IMG/VR virus record: IMGVR_UViG_3300034021_001142
Location: 1-35,068 of that record
Direction: 5' to 3' (one strand)
DNA: 35,068 bases
Origin: a virus
The position numbers and the translations under genes were made by a program. Within the stretch, counting starts at the first letter, position 1; each line of letters starts with the position of its first letter. The notes under the pieces are model-generated. The model did no database searches and had not been told where the DNA came from. It was given only the letters and a program-made list of their open reading frames with translations. Shown here in pieces: positions 7,088 to 16,984 of the stretch.

Positions 7088-8659
7088 ATGGGATATCCAA
7101 CTAACCAATTCGTAACGAGCAGTTTCGTTTTAAATACTTCCGTTTCGGGTTTTGCTTCTAACTGTGAATTTGTCGGCGTTGTCAATCAAGACTACAAAGA
7201 GAAAATCGGTCAATTAAATGGCATGCCTACTGGGCAAACTATTTCTGTTCGTAAACCAACTTTTACGCCTGCAACTAAGGGTATTACTGGTACGCTTGCG
7301 CCTGTCGTTCAGCAATTTGAATCAATCGTCGTAGATTATGATGAATACTGGAATGTCATGAAGTCTTATGAGACTGCTGATATTGAGTTAAAGACAAATA
7401 CCGACATTACTCGTTCAGAGTTCTACCAGAATGCTCAAAACATCGCATCCAATGTGAACAACAGAGCGTATGATTACTTAACTTACGGCACAAACTATTA
7501 CCTTGATACTGGTGCAAGCGCAATTACTTGGGATAATATTACGACTGCAAAAGCGCAATTAAGCAATCTTGGCGTAATGCACAACGAGCTTAATATGTTT
7601 GTTTCAAATAACTTGTATCAAACTATTGCAAAAGATGTTGCGATTACTAATAAAAACTTTGACCAGCCTTTAACGCAACTTGCAAATAGATTTTGTGTTG
7701 CCAATAACTACGGCGGGATGAATCAAATTATTAGCTCGACAACTTTGGCGCAAAGAGTTCAAGTTCCTGGAACGATTGAAGGATTAAACTTAACTTTTGG
7801 CTCAATTGTTTCTAACAATGGGAACATTAGCGCGGTGATTAATCTTAATTCAACCGCCGCTGATGGCTCAACATTAGAGCCAGGTGATATTTTAAATTTC
7901 TCTGGAATATTCATGTGCAATCCAGTAACCCATATGTCAACTGGTAAGCTTTTGACATTAACCGTTACTCCTCCATCAAGCGGTGCTGACAATTATGTAT
8001 TGGCTGCTGGTGTATTTGCAAATGTTAATGTAACTTTTGGATTGTCCGCATCTGGCGCAACACAAAATATTACAGCATTGCCAGCTGGTGGTGCTGCGGT
8101 AACTGTTACTTCTGCTCGTCAATCGACATTCATTCTTCCCCCTCAAGGATTTACTTTGGCGTTTGTGAATCAAATGGACTTGTCAACTTTGGCGGTTCCT
8201 GATTTTGGCAAAAGCGGTAACAACCCACTTTCTTTCAACTCAAACCTTTTCACCGAAGAAGGAAGCGCGATGAAAGAAACGGGCATTATAATGCGTACAA
8301 TGTTTGACTCTGATTTATATGCAAGCCAAGCGTTCTATCGTCAAGATGTGTTGCCCGTTTACAAGGCGTTTACTGGGTTAAATTTTGCAATATTAACCAC
8401 TCCAACACCTGCTTCTGTTGAAGCGGCCGCTCTTATGCGGGATGCTAAACGCGCGGAAGCCGCGAACTTAAGAGAATCTGCTGACTTTGTTAAAAATGCG
8501 GCGGCTCTTAAACAGATGCTTTTTGCCGCGGAAGCTGATAAAGCTAAGCACGCCAAAAACGCTGAAGAATACAGAAATGAATTAGCTGGCGCTAATTCTG
8601 AAATCAGTATGCTCAAGCAAGCAATTGCTGAAATTAACAAAAAACTTTTATCTAAATAA
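7088..8659 (+). CDS. Major capsid (coat) protein, P22 gp5-like
   Basis: 523 residues, longer than P22 coat (430). N-terminal MGYPTNQFVTSSFV and the RAYDYLTYGTNYY helix fit the P22-type HK97 fold, with a beta-rich insertion around 235-350 where the I-domain is expected. About 80 extra residues at the C-terminus form an Ala/Glu/Lys coiled coil (AALMRDAKRAEAANLRESAD onward). Expressed from its own promoter at 6901 and closed by a strong terminator at 8680, so its level can be set separately, as suits the most abundant virion protein. Confidence 0.88.
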   Translation: MGYPTNQFVTSSFVLNTSVSGFASNCEFVGVVNQDYKEKIGQLNGMPTGQTISVRKPTFTPATKGITGTLAPVVQQFESIVVDYDEYWNVMKSYETADIELKTNTDITRSEFYQNAQNIASNVNNRAYDYLTYGTNYYLDTGASAITWDNITTAKAQLSNLGVMHNELNMFVSNNLYQTIAKDVAITNKNFDQPLTQLANRFCVANNYGGMNQIISSTTLAQRVQVPGTIEGLNLTFGSIVSNNGNISAVINLNSTAADGSTLEPGDILNFSGIFMCNPVTHMSTGKLLTLTVTPPSSGADNYVLAAGVFANVNVTFGLSASGATQNITALPAGGAAVTVTSARQSTFILPPQGFTLAFVNQMDLSTLAVPDFGKSGNNPLSFNSNLFTEEGSAMKETGIIMRTMFDSDLYASQAFYRQDVLPVYKAFTGLNFAILTTPTPASVEAAALMRDAKRAEAANLRESADFVKNAAALKQMLFAAEADKAKHAKNAEEYRNELAGANSEISMLKQAIAEINKKLLSK

Positions 8660-8679
8660 TTTTTGTTATTAAGCTTGGA

Positions 8680-8700
8680 GGGGGCGAAAGCCCCCTTTTA
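8680..8700 (+). terminator. Strong terminator after coat gene
   Basis: GGGGGC-GAAA-GCCCCC stem-loop (8680-8695) with a GNRA tetraloop followed by TTTTA. The tail genes follow without a clear new promoter, so readthrough probably sets a lower tail-gene level. Confidence 0.85.
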
Positions 8701-8714
8701 TAAGGTTATATTTT

Positions 8715-9386
8715 ATGACGGTTATCGAATTAATACAGTTAGGGCTTGGCGAGATTGGGGTTCAAAGAACCGGATATACAAATGTTGATAGCGATGATTT
8801 CAAAACAAATTTAAAGTATTTCCAACGCTTATGTGATTCAACGAGAAACGATTATCCGTTTACCTCGACTGTTATTTATTCTTCAAATGAATTATCTAAT
8901 ATTGCTTTTGTTTCAATAGATTCCATGGTCTCATCATCTGATGAAAACTGTATTACACCAAGATTTTATATGAGACCTATGTCGTCTCAAGAGTATGCCG
9001 CAATAACTTTTGTAAAAAATTTATCAGGCATACCTAATCAATATTATTTTCAAAAGCCAAATAAGCTTTTTGTTTATCCGCAGCAGGACGGATGGTATTT
9101 TGAGGTAACGGGCAAAATAAACCTTGTTACAGGAATCACCGCGACAACGGACTTGTCATTAATTGGAATACCTGATTTTTACCAAGACTATTTGCTTCTT
9201 GCGTTTGCAGAAAGGGTATGCCCTAAATACACAACATCAATGACACCAGAGCTTAAAAAGTGCCTTGCTGACGCTAAAGACAGGCTTGAGCGCTCATACT
9301 CAACATTAATTAATGTGGTTCAAGCAAATGATGGCGGAATTAGATTCAGACCGAAATATTTACTTAATAATTATCCAGGTCAATAA
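8715..9386 (+). CDS. Head-tail adaptor, P22 gp4-like
   Basis: 223 residues. Start MTVIELIQLGLGEIGVQ and the motif LCDSTRNDYPFT match the gp4/tail-adaptor type that binds beneath the portal ring. Longer than P22 gp4 (166), with extra loops in the middle and a positively charged C-terminus. It occupies the gp4 position directly after coat and shares a base with the gp10-like gene (TAATG). Confidence 0.8.
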   Translation: MTVIELIQLGLGEIGVQRTGYTNVDSDDFKTNLKYFQRLCDSTRNDYPFTSTVIYSSNELSNIAFVSIDSMVSSSDENCITPRFYMRPMSSQEYAAITFVKNLSGIPNQYYFQKPNKLFVYPQQDGWYFEVTGKINLVTGITATTDLSLIGIPDFYQDYLLLAFAERVCPKYTTSMTPELKKCLADAKDRLERSYSTLINVVQANDGGIRFRPKYLLNNYPGQ

Positions 9387-10831
9387 TGGCAATCAATCAA
9401 CAAACAATGGATTTAAAAGAATACTTTATAAACGGAAGCAACCCTTCTGTTCTTTCGCAAGTATCAAAAGAAATGACGCTAAACTACCTGTTGTTTGAGG
9501 ATTGCATGGTTCCTACGCATGGTATAGATTTAGAAAGCGTTCAGGAGCTTCTTGGGGAAATAAACTATATTTATAAGTCGCCTTTTTATGGCGTTTATGT
9601 TTTTACATTAAACCTCGTTAATCAAAACTACGAGATTGATATTTATTTTTTAAACAGCAGCGGTGAATTGGAAAATATTGCTGGGCCGTTTTTAAGTTCA
9701 GGCATAGTCCAAGTTGCTGAAAACAACGCAGAACCTAACACGCAAATTGGATTTGTAACAGGATTGGGATACTACTACATGGTTGACAATGTTGTGACTC
9801 AAATTCCTCAAGGTGAAGACGGATTTACTTTTGCAACACCTAGTTCAATCATAATGATTGATAACATATTTCTTGTGTCCGATTTTGACACTTCTGGAGT
9901 TCAAGCAACGGCGGCAAATAATGCAACAGAATTTCAAGAAAACGTAATATTTTACTACCAATCAGACCCAAGTAAATTAATTTCACTTGCTCGCTCTGAA
10001 AGGGTTGTTTATTTTATCGCCCAATACGGCATTGAAAGATGGACGGTGAGTGGAGGCTTGCAACTTCTTACAAGAGACAGCGTTTATTTTGAATCATACG
10101 GTATTTATTTTAGCAAAAGCTTATCGGCTAAATTAAATTACATTGTAGGAATGTTTTCATCAAGCGATGGAGATCCAAAAGTAATTGTGTATATTGAAGG
10201 AAGCGATAAAGAAAACATAATAAGCACGGCAGGCATTGTTGAAAGAATGCTTTCAATGGGGGATTGCATATCTTCTGATGTCTATGAAATAGATTCTTAT
10301 GTTTATTATGAGGTGGTTTTTGACGGTGTTGGCGTTATAGATTTTGCAACAGGGCAGCAAATAACATACCCTAATGGATATTCGTTTATTTATTGCTTTA
10401 ACAACGGAGAATGGACGGAGTCCACTCAACCAAGGACTCAAGTATGTAGATTTAATGGTATAAACTACGCGGGAACATCAAACAAATTTTATAAAATTAA
10501 AAAGTATTGGAACGACCAAACCAAGTACAGAGTCATGCCTAATGGGTTTTTTTCTAAAGATTTTAAAAATTTTACTGTTGGCGTTACTCGATTTTATTTA
10601 ACCAATCCTCAAAATGACGTGATTCCGCCAGAAGAGCGCTTGGTTCAAATTGGATATAGTGTTGATGGAACAATGAAAGGGCTTCAAAAAGAACAAGAAA
10701 TTGTTGGTAATTCTTATTATTCTTGGGTAACGCGAGCGTTCAATGTAAATAATTTTCAATTTTCAGCAATTCTTTACACAAATACAAATGTTTACTGGAG
10801 GGCTGCTACGGCAGATATTAGATATGGCTAA
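9386..10831 (+). CDS. Tail factor / DNA stabilisation protein, P22 gp10-like
   Basis: 481 residues, close to P22 gp10 (472), and in the same position after the gp4-like adaptor. The protein is rich in beta strands and aromatic residues (YYQSDPSKLISLARSERVVY, FIAQYGIERWTVSG), fitting the beta-propeller nozzle family. It would close the portal channel after packaging and attach tailspikes. Starts at the last base of the previous stop. Confidence 0.82.
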   Translation: MAINQQTMDLKEYFINGSNPSVLSQVSKEMTLNYLLFEDCMVPTHGIDLESVQELLGEINYIYKSPFYGVYVFTLNLVNQNYEIDIYFLNSSGELENIAGPFLSSGIVQVAENNAEPNTQIGFVTGLGYYYMVDNVVTQIPQGEDGFTFATPSSIIMIDNIFLVSDFDTSGVQATAANNATEFQENVIFYYQSDPSKLISLARSERVVYFIAQYGIERWTVSGGLQLLTRDSVYFESYGIYFSKSLSAKLNYIVGMFSSSDGDPKVIVYIEGSDKENIISTAGIVERMLSMGDCISSDVYEIDSYVYYEVVFDGVGVIDFATGQQITYPNGYSFIYCFNNGEWTESTQPRTQVCRFNGINYAGTSNKFYKIKKYWNDQTKYRVMPNGFFSKDFKNFTVGVTRFYLTNPQNDVIPPEERLVQIGYSVDGTMKGLQKEQEIVGNSYYSWVTRAFNVNNFQFSAILYTNTNVYWRAATADIRYG

Positions 10832-11006
10832 GACGCTTAACGATGACACCCCTATTTTACTTCCTCCATCAAAATTATCTAGTTTTAATTCTCAGGTTTC
10901 TAGGGTAGATAATTACCACAAGCAAATGCATGATACTGTAGTCTCTTTAATTGCTTACACGGAATCTCTAACGCTTGAAATAAATAAATTAAAGGAGCGT
11001 ATATAA
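10824..11006 (+). CDS. 60-residue protein with C-terminal coiled coil
   Basis: The ATG at 10824 overlaps the end of the gp10-like gene; a longer frame from 10788 is less likely. Starts MAKTLNDDTPILLPPSKLSS and ends in a heptad helix (SLIAYTESLTLEINKLKERI). P22 encodes its tail needle gp26 and gp14 at this position; this protein is far shorter than gp26 (233) and could be a reduced plug or an assembly factor. Stop overlaps the next start (TAATG). Confidence 0.6.
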   Translation: MAKTLNDDTPILLPPSKLSSFNSQVSRVDNYHKQMHDTVVSLIAYTESLTLEINKLKERI

Positions 11007-11698
11007 TGGCTGGCCCGTTAGACTTTTTATCAGGAAATAATTCCACCGCTTATTCGGATTACGCTAATAACCAAAGGCAGCAAGCGAACAAATATAACCA
11101 GCCAATAAGCCAAGGGTTTGATGCTTGGAGTCAAGCTTTAGATGCGTATTCTCAAAATCTTAAAACGCCAGACCAATTACAGAACGATCTGGCCGCGAAT
11201 TACATACCTTCCGCATACACGCAAACACAGCAAAAATACCTTACGCAAGCGCTTAACAACAATTCAGCAGCAACAGGTAATCTTGGTTCTGGGTATGCAA
11301 ATTATCAGCAAGGAAGCATGGTTGACGACCTTTTATTAAATGGTATGAACAGCTACATAGACAGAGGAATGAGTAACTACAATAATTCATTGGCGGGATT
11401 AAATAGCGGCGGCGCTATTGGAATGAATGCCTTAAACACTCAAACAGGCGTAATGACAGACGCAAACCAAGCAGACTTACAGCAGCAAATAAATAATTCT
11501 CAGGCAACGACAAACGCAATTACAGGTCTTGTGAATATGGGCGCAGGTTTTGCTACAGGTGGTGCGGGCGGAATAAATACGCTTATTGGCCAAATGGGGA
11601 AAAGTGCCATGCCTGGCTTTACGAAACAATTTCAAAACGGTTCTGACATGACTATCAAACAAGCGATTGAAACTTTGAAAAAACAAGGATTAATATAA
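11006..11698 (+). CDS. Ejection/internal virion protein (gp7 position)
   Basis: 230 residues, very rich in Asn, Gln, Gly and Ala (SAATGNLGSGYANYQQGSM), with a glycine-rich hydrophobic stretch near 175-205. First of three genes in the place of P22 gp7, gp20 and gp16, whose products leave the capsid with the DNA and help it cross the envelope. Composition fits a flexible virion protein; I see no enzymatic motif. Coupled on both sides by TAATG. Confidence 0.6.
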   Translation: MAGPLDFLSGNNSTAYSDYANNQRQQANKYNQPISQGFDAWSQALDAYSQNLKTPDQLQNDLAANYIPSAYTQTQQKYLTQALNNNSAATGNLGSGYANYQQGSMVDDLLLNGMNSYIDRGMSNYNNSLAGLNSGGAIGMNALNTQTGVMTDANQADLQQQINNSQATTNAITGLVNMGAGFATGGAGGINTLIGQMGKSAMPGFTKQFQNGSDMTIKQAIETLKKQGLI

Positions 11699-12951
11699 TG
11701 ACCTATTCATCAAGATCTATGTTCGATGTATTGAATGGATTAGACCAAGAAAGCGCTAAAGCAAAAGTTCTTGAAATGCAAGCGCAACGAGGCAAGATTG
11801 AAAACAATAATCTTCCGCTTGTAAATGCAATGAATTTATCTAACGCAGGTCAAACAAACGAATACCAAAGACTTCAAAATGAAAGGTACGGAAGAATCAA
11901 TAAACTTATTGATGAAAATCCCGTTCTTGGAATTTCATCGCTTCTTCCCGCTGGCGGAGGCGGTCAATGGGTGCTTTCTGATACGCTTATAAAATCAAAA
12001 GACCCAAATATGCAAGAAGTTGGAAAGCAAATACAAAGGCAATTAATAGCTGATGTTAATAGAGATGAATCGACAGCGGCAAGAAATTACAATCTTGTAG
12101 ATACTTCTGGCGTGAGAGCGGACACAACAGAGCAAAAAAATCAAGTTAGCGCACAACTTAACGCGATGGGGTACTCTGCGCCACAAATAACTGAAATATT
12201 TAAACGCGGAGACTCCGCAAAAATTGTAAACGAAAAAATAACTCCAGCAGCGTATTTTAATATTCAAGATTTACAAGCGGGTGAAACAAATACGCCTGAA
12301 AACACTGCGGCGGCAGACCAGCAAGGAAACCAATTGCAAGGAACGCTCGAGAAATCAGCAAGAACAGCCACGCAAATAAATAGAGCGCAGTTTGGTAAAC
12401 TTATGGAGTCTGATATTTCAGCAATGGAATCATTATTGCCTACAGTTTCTCAATACACGGGAGTTCAAGGAAAAGCAAAGCTTGCCAGTGATGCCCTTAT
12501 GTCATCACTTGGCCAATCGTCGCCAAGTTATACCGCTTATAGCGCTTATATGAAAAACTTGCTCCCCTCTTATATCGCAAAATACACAAAGTTTACAGGT
12601 CAGTCAATTGATGAAAGGGCGCAACAAAGATTTATTAAAGAAGTTGAGCCTCATATTACAGACACGCCTGAATTGTTTCAAAAAAGGGTTGGGCTTTTAT
12701 TTAAAACTCTTGATGTTGAGCTTCGGCAGCAACAACAAAATGCCTCTGAAGGAACTCGAGGAGAAGCTACTCCGATTGATGCAAATGAAATTATCAATAA
12801 TGTGCTTGATACCTATCAGCAAAATACCGAAGGCTCTGATGGCGAAAATGGAACAATGCAAGTGATTGCACCAGATGGAAAAACAGTTGGTACGATAAAA
12901 TCAAGTGATTGGGCGATGGCTGAAAAAAAAGGGTATAGGAGAGTTGGGTAA
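11698..12951 (+). CDS. Ejection/internal virion protein (gp20 position)
   Basis: 417 residues, helical and Gln-rich, starting MTYSSRSMFDVLNGLDQESA, with long helices at 225-345. Size and position between the other two ejection genes match P22 gp20 (471). These proteins are thought to form a trans-periplasmic channel with gp7 and gp16. No catalytic motif visible. Start and stop both overlap neighbours by one base. Confidence 0.65.
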   Translation: MTYSSRSMFDVLNGLDQESAKAKVLEMQAQRGKIENNNLPLVNAMNLSNAGQTNEYQRLQNERYGRINKLIDENPVLGISSLLPAGGGGQWVLSDTLIKSKDPNMQEVGKQIQRQLIADVNRDESTAARNYNLVDTSGVRADTTEQKNQVSAQLNAMGYSAPQITEIFKRGDSAKIVNEKITPAAYFNIQDLQAGETNTPENTAAADQQGNQLQGTLEKSARTATQINRAQFGKLMESDISAMESLLPTVSQYTGVQGKAKLASDALMSSLGQSSPSYTAYSAYMKNLLPSYIAKYTKFTGQSIDERAQQRFIKEVEPHITDTPELFQKRVGLLFKTLDVELRQQQQNASEGTRGEATPIDANEIINNVLDTYQQNTEGSDGENGTMQVIAPDGKTVGTIKSSDWAMAEKKGYRRVG

Positions 12952-15029
12952 TGGCTGATTCATTTTTTACACCCACAGGAACAATTGACGATTTACCAAA
13001 AAATTCGCAGCAATTTGATGATTTTTTTACGCCATCCAAAAAATTGCTTAAAGAAAAACCGCAGACCACAGCAAATGAAGCAAAAGAAGCTTTTAAGTGG
13101 CTTGGAAAAGAGCTTGCATCGGGTACTTTGACTGGCGCTAAAAACATTGTCAACGGCGTTGGCGCTATTGCTTCTCGTGCGTCAGATGCTTTAAGTAGGT
13201 CTGAATTAGATAAACCAAAAAGCAACGAGCAAGTTCAAGAAATCATCAGCAAAGAATTTACTCCTGTTATCAATTACGATATATACAAAGCTTTTGGGAT
13301 AGAAGACCCATCGCTGATTGCAAAGCTTGCAGAAGGCGTTACAGAATCTGTGCCTTTTGCGTTAGCCCCCGAGGCTATTATTACAAAAGCAGGATTGTTA
13401 AAATCAGGCGTTGCGCCATTTATTGCGAGAGCCGGAATTAGAAGTGGCGCGGGCGTTGGTCAAAATGAAATTATAAGCGCTGGAAAAGGCGAAGATACGA
13501 CAGCTTACGGGAATCTGCTGGCGGCTCTTGGATTTGCGGGTAGCGGGGCTGTCGGTGATATTCTTCCTCTTTCCGCCGCTTCTAAAGTCAATAAAATGAT
13601 TGAGCAAAAGCTCCCTAATGACGCTATAAAGCAAGGAAACAGAGAAGCTAATTTTCCTGATACAGGCAGCATTATAGGAAGCTCCGAAGGCTCAAAATTA
13701 TGGGATAGCTTAAACCACACGCTTTTGAGTCCTTCCAAAAAAATACAATCTGATTTTAACTCTCAACATATTACTGATAAATTTGAAAATGTTAAGGGGG
13801 CTGATAATGAGGCTATTAATATTCATTCTGCATTAATGCCAGAGAAGACATTTAAGAATGAAAAAACAGGGGAAGAAAGACCATATACTATTTCTGATGA
13901 GATAAAAGACGCTTATGTTGCTAACAAAGGAAATTCTGACAAGCTTTATTCTGGGCTTGACGAGTCTCTTGCTCAATATAAAATAGGCTCTAATGAAAAA
14001 TCCGTATCAGCGCAGAAGGCTCGCGATATACTTGTTGAAGCTGAAAATGATGCTTTGTTTGGTGTATCAGACCCAGCACTTAAAAAAGATATTATTGATA
14101 GAGCTAACGCCACATTGAAATCGGAACAAAAGCCACTTGATTACGCTTTAAAAGAATATAGGATAACAAGAGATAAGGCATTTGAAGAAAAAGCAAAAGG
14201 GAATTTGCAGGCTTCCAAACATTACAATGATATTGCTTCTTCTTATCGAAGCGACATTGAAGGCGTTCTTGCTCAAAAATCTCCTGAAACTTTAAAGCAA
14301 TGGAAAAAAGCGGATGATTACTTTCATAATAATATCGTACCATTTCGCGAAAGCACAAAAGTAAATAAGCTTATAAACAATACTTTTGACGAGGCAATGA
14401 GTCCAATGAATATTGCAACTTCCCTTACTAATGGCGAGCATAAACAACTTTTAAGTATTTTGCCAAAAGAAGCCAAAGCAAGAATGCTTGGCGACTTATT
14501 ATTTAGCGGTAAAAGAGTTTCTGATTTTTCTGATGCTGGAGAAGTTGGGGCTGAGATTGCAAAAAACATTTCAAAGGAAAGGTTTGGTCAGAGGATAGAA
14601 GATATTGCAGGCGAGCTTCCTATGTCTCGAATAAAAGAGATTGCAAAAAAATACGCTAGAAACAATGATGTTCTAGGAACAATAAAGGGGGATGTCAAAA
14701 AAGTAGGCGGGAAAGATGGCGATGTTCCGATGGATAAGGCTGAGATATTAAACTGGATTAAAAACACATTTAAAACGCCCACCGCACCTTTTTATACAAG
14801 GCTTTTGGACGCTAAAAAAAATCCAGCCTTACTTGAAAAAGCGTTGGCGGGAGAAAAAATCACACCTTCTGAAATAATGAAAATGCAAAAAGGCAGGGGC
14901 TTTGAGGGTGGCGCGCCTGTTCTTGCGCAAAACATTATTTCTCAATTACTTTCTAAACCAAACGCGACAAGGATTCCAGCAGATTCATTTATAACTGGTC
15001 TTCAAAGTTCAAACAACGAGGGAAAATAA
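12951..15029 (+). CDS. DNA transfer / ejection protein (gp16 position)
   Basis: 692 residues, longer than P22 gp16 (609). The N-terminal part is acidic and contains the repeated DDFFTPSKK/DSFFTPTG motif. Hydrophobic Ala/Gly-rich helices at about 125-215 (ESVPFALAPEAIITKAGLLK) could insert in membranes. The rest is charged helix. It is the last ejection gene, directly before the fibre gene, and probably helps move DNA across the inner membrane. No lysozyme-like residues seen. Confidence 0.7.
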   Translation: MADSFFTPTGTIDDLPKNSQQFDDFFTPSKKLLKEKPQTTANEAKEAFKWLGKELASGTLTGAKNIVNGVGAIASRASDALSRSELDKPKSNEQVQEIISKEFTPVINYDIYKAFGIEDPSLIAKLAEGVTESVPFALAPEAIITKAGLLKSGVAPFIARAGIRSGAGVGQNEIISAGKGEDTTAYGNLLAALGFAGSGAVGDILPLSAASKVNKMIEQKLPNDAIKQGNREANFPDTGSIIGSSEGSKLWDSLNHTLLSPSKKIQSDFNSQHITDKFENVKGADNEAINIHSALMPEKTFKNEKTGEERPYTISDEIKDAYVANKGNSDKLYSGLDESLAQYKIGSNEKSVSAQKARDILVEAENDALFGVSDPALKKDIIDRANATLKSEQKPLDYALKEYRITRDKAFEEKAKGNLQASKHYNDIASSYRSDIEGVLAQKSPETLKQWKKADDYFHNNIVPFRESTKVNKLINNTFDEAMSPMNIATSLTNGEHKQLLSILPKEAKARMLGDLLFSGKRVSDFSDAGEVGAEIAKNISKERFGQRIEDIAGELPMSRIKEIAKKYARNNDVLGTIKGDVKKVGGKDGDVPMDKAEILNWIKNTFKTPTAPFYTRLLDAKKNPALLEKALAGEKITPSEIMKMQKGRGFEGGAPVLAQNIISQLLSKPNATRIPADSFITGLQSSNNEGK

Positions 15030-15032
15030 AAA

Positions 15033-16919
15033 ATGTCTATTGATTTAAAAAAATTTAGATACAATATTTCAAAAAAGTTTAAAAAGAAAACTTTGTCATC
15101 TTCTGTTGGCGTTACTGCGCAAGCTATTTTGTCTCCAGCATTGTTCCCTAGTCTTTTTGATCCAGACACTGGCGAATTTATGGTTGGCGCTGAAATTTAT
15201 TTTTACGAGGAAGACGCGGTAACGCTTCAAGACGTTTATCCATCTCCAGATGGAACAGGAGAGCCTTATCCAAACCCTCTGATTTTAAACTCTTCTGTTG
15301 CAGCAATGCCGCCAATTTATTACCAAGATGCAGCTTATTACATTAAAATTTTTGCAGATGGCGCAACAGACCCAACTTATTCATTTCCTTACGTCCCAAC
15401 AAATTCATCATCAACGATTATAGAAGTGGCGCAAGTAGATGATATGATAGTATCTTCTGGACAAACGCTTAGCGCAACAGATGTAACGCAACTTTCAAAA
15501 GCGGCTACTAATTACACTCTTGGCTCTGGCTTTTTTGTCGACACCGGAACTGCAAACTCTTACGTTGGCGCGAGGGATACTGGCGTTTTATTTGATTTGC
15601 CAAGTCAAGATCAAGATATGGTGTTTTTTTTCAGACCAGAAAATACAAATACAGGCGCATCCACTTTAACAATTCCTTTGGCTGGAGGTGGCTCTATATC
15701 TGGCCCAATATTAAATTCTAGTGATGGCAGTCAGATTTCCGCAGGTCAAATACAAGGAGGTCAAAGCGAATTTTATCAAATGGAACGCTCTAAGGTTAAT
15801 GATTGTTTTTATATAAAAGTTTATCCAGGCTTTTCGCCCGCGGTAAATCCTGGAAATTATTTAATTAACAGTAATTTTTGCATTTGGCAAAGAGGGTCTT
15901 CTTTTACTATAGTTGCAAGTACTTATACTTATACGACTGATAGATGGAGGGCTTATATAGACGGCGGAAGCTTAGTTGTAACGCAAGCGGGGCAGTCTCC
16001 GTATCCCGGGCAAAGCAACAGTCCATATTGCGTTAATTTAAACAGAGCGTCAACGGGCGGAACAAATTTCTTTTTTGAGCAGCCAATTGAAAATCTCCGT
16101 ACGCTTTTTGGTGAAACAGGGACTTTTTTTATAGATTATAAAAACACATTAAACACAGAAACAACTTGTCAAGTCTTGCTTATTCAAAAATTTGGGACAG
16201 GCGGAAGTCCGTCCGCTCAAGTAGACACGGTGATTGGAAATATTACAATAGCGGCATCAGGTTATGGAAGCGCCTATTTTACATTCACTTTGCCGCAATC
16301 TCTTGGAACTTACGGAACAAACAATGATTCAACTTTGCTTTTGTCGCTGCGGTTTGATCCAACAATAGTAACGAATATTAATATATTTAATGTGGCGGTA
16401 TATGCTGGCTCATCTGTCGTGCCTTACTACAATAAACCTATTTCAGAAGAGTTAATTGATTGCCAAAGGTATTATGAGGCTTCTTTTTTCCCAACAGAAC
16501 TTCCTGCGCCAGTCGTCACTACGCTCAGCTCTGGAAACCAATATAATACTAGGCTTTTCAGATGGAACTCAAACGTTTTAGTGAATCCAACTGGAGCCTA
16601 TGATGCGCCATCTCAATTAAATTCACTTGGCGCTCTTGATACGTTTAAGATAGAAAAAAGAGTTGTTCCCAAGGTGACTTGGTACGGATTAACAGGCGCA
16701 CAAAATGTAATTGCTGCAACAGCATACCGTTTTGACGCTATATCACCTGGGCCTGCTTATCAAGATACGGTTTATACGACAAGTGAATTTTCTGTCACGA
16801 CAAGCAGCGCAAGCGAATTTAACACTGGATTTGTTTATACTCCATATCCGGTTGAGTCAAGCCCAGCAATTGGCGGGATATGCTGTCTTTGGACGGCGGA
16901 CGCAGAGTTTTATCATTAA
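15033..16919 (+). CDS. Tail fibre/tailspike with CBM-like domain
   Basis: 628 residues behind a GAGGG site. Residues ~35-125 resemble the P22 tailspike head-binding domain in layout (GAEIYFYEEDAV ... PLILNSSVAAMPPIYY ... YYIKIF). Residues ~275-480 show the fibre/carbohydrate-binding signature LINSNFCIWQRGSSF ... TTDRW followed by jelly-roll strands. The C-terminal ~150 residues are beta-rich. This is the likely receptor-binding protein attached to the gp10-like nozzle. No endoglycosidase residues can be assigned by eye. Confidence 0.8.
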   Translation: MSIDLKKFRYNISKKFKKKTLSSSVGVTAQAILSPALFPSLFDPDTGEFMVGAEIYFYEEDAVTLQDVYPSPDGTGEPYPNPLILNSSVAAMPPIYYQDAAYYIKIFADGATDPTYSFPYVPTNSSSTIIEVAQVDDMIVSSGQTLSATDVTQLSKAATNYTLGSGFFVDTGTANSYVGARDTGVLFDLPSQDQDMVFFFRPENTNTGASTLTIPLAGGGSISGPILNSSDGSQISAGQIQGGQSEFYQMERSKVNDCFYIKVYPGFSPAVNPGNYLINSNFCIWQRGSSFTIVASTYTYTTDRWRAYIDGGSLVVTQAGQSPYPGQSNSPYCVNLNRASTGGTNFFFEQPIENLRTLFGETGTFFIDYKNTLNTETTCQVLLIQKFGTGGSPSAQVDTVIGNITIAASGYGSAYFTFTLPQSLGTYGTNNDSTLLLSLRFDPTIVTNINIFNVAVYAGSSVVPYYNKPISEELIDCQRYYEASFFPTELPAPVVTTLSSGNQYNTRLFRWNSNVLVNPTGAYDAPSQLNSLGALDTFKIEKRVVPKVTWYGLTGAQNVIAATAYRFDAISPGPAYQDTVYTTSEFSVTTSSASEFNTGFVYTPYPVESSPAIGGICCLWTADAEFYH

Positions 16920-16926
16920 AAAAAAG

Positions 16927-16955
16927 ATGAAATTTAAAGTGAATTTTGATATACT
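16927..16955 (+). promoter_or_regulatory. Possible promoter after fibre gene
   Basis: ATGAAA (16927-16932), 17-base spacer and TATACT (16950-16955) with an extended TG. It lies between the fibre gene and the 136-residue gene. The -35 box is weak. Confidence 0.35.
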
Positions 16956-16984
16956 ATTAACTTACTTAACAGGAAAAATTAACG

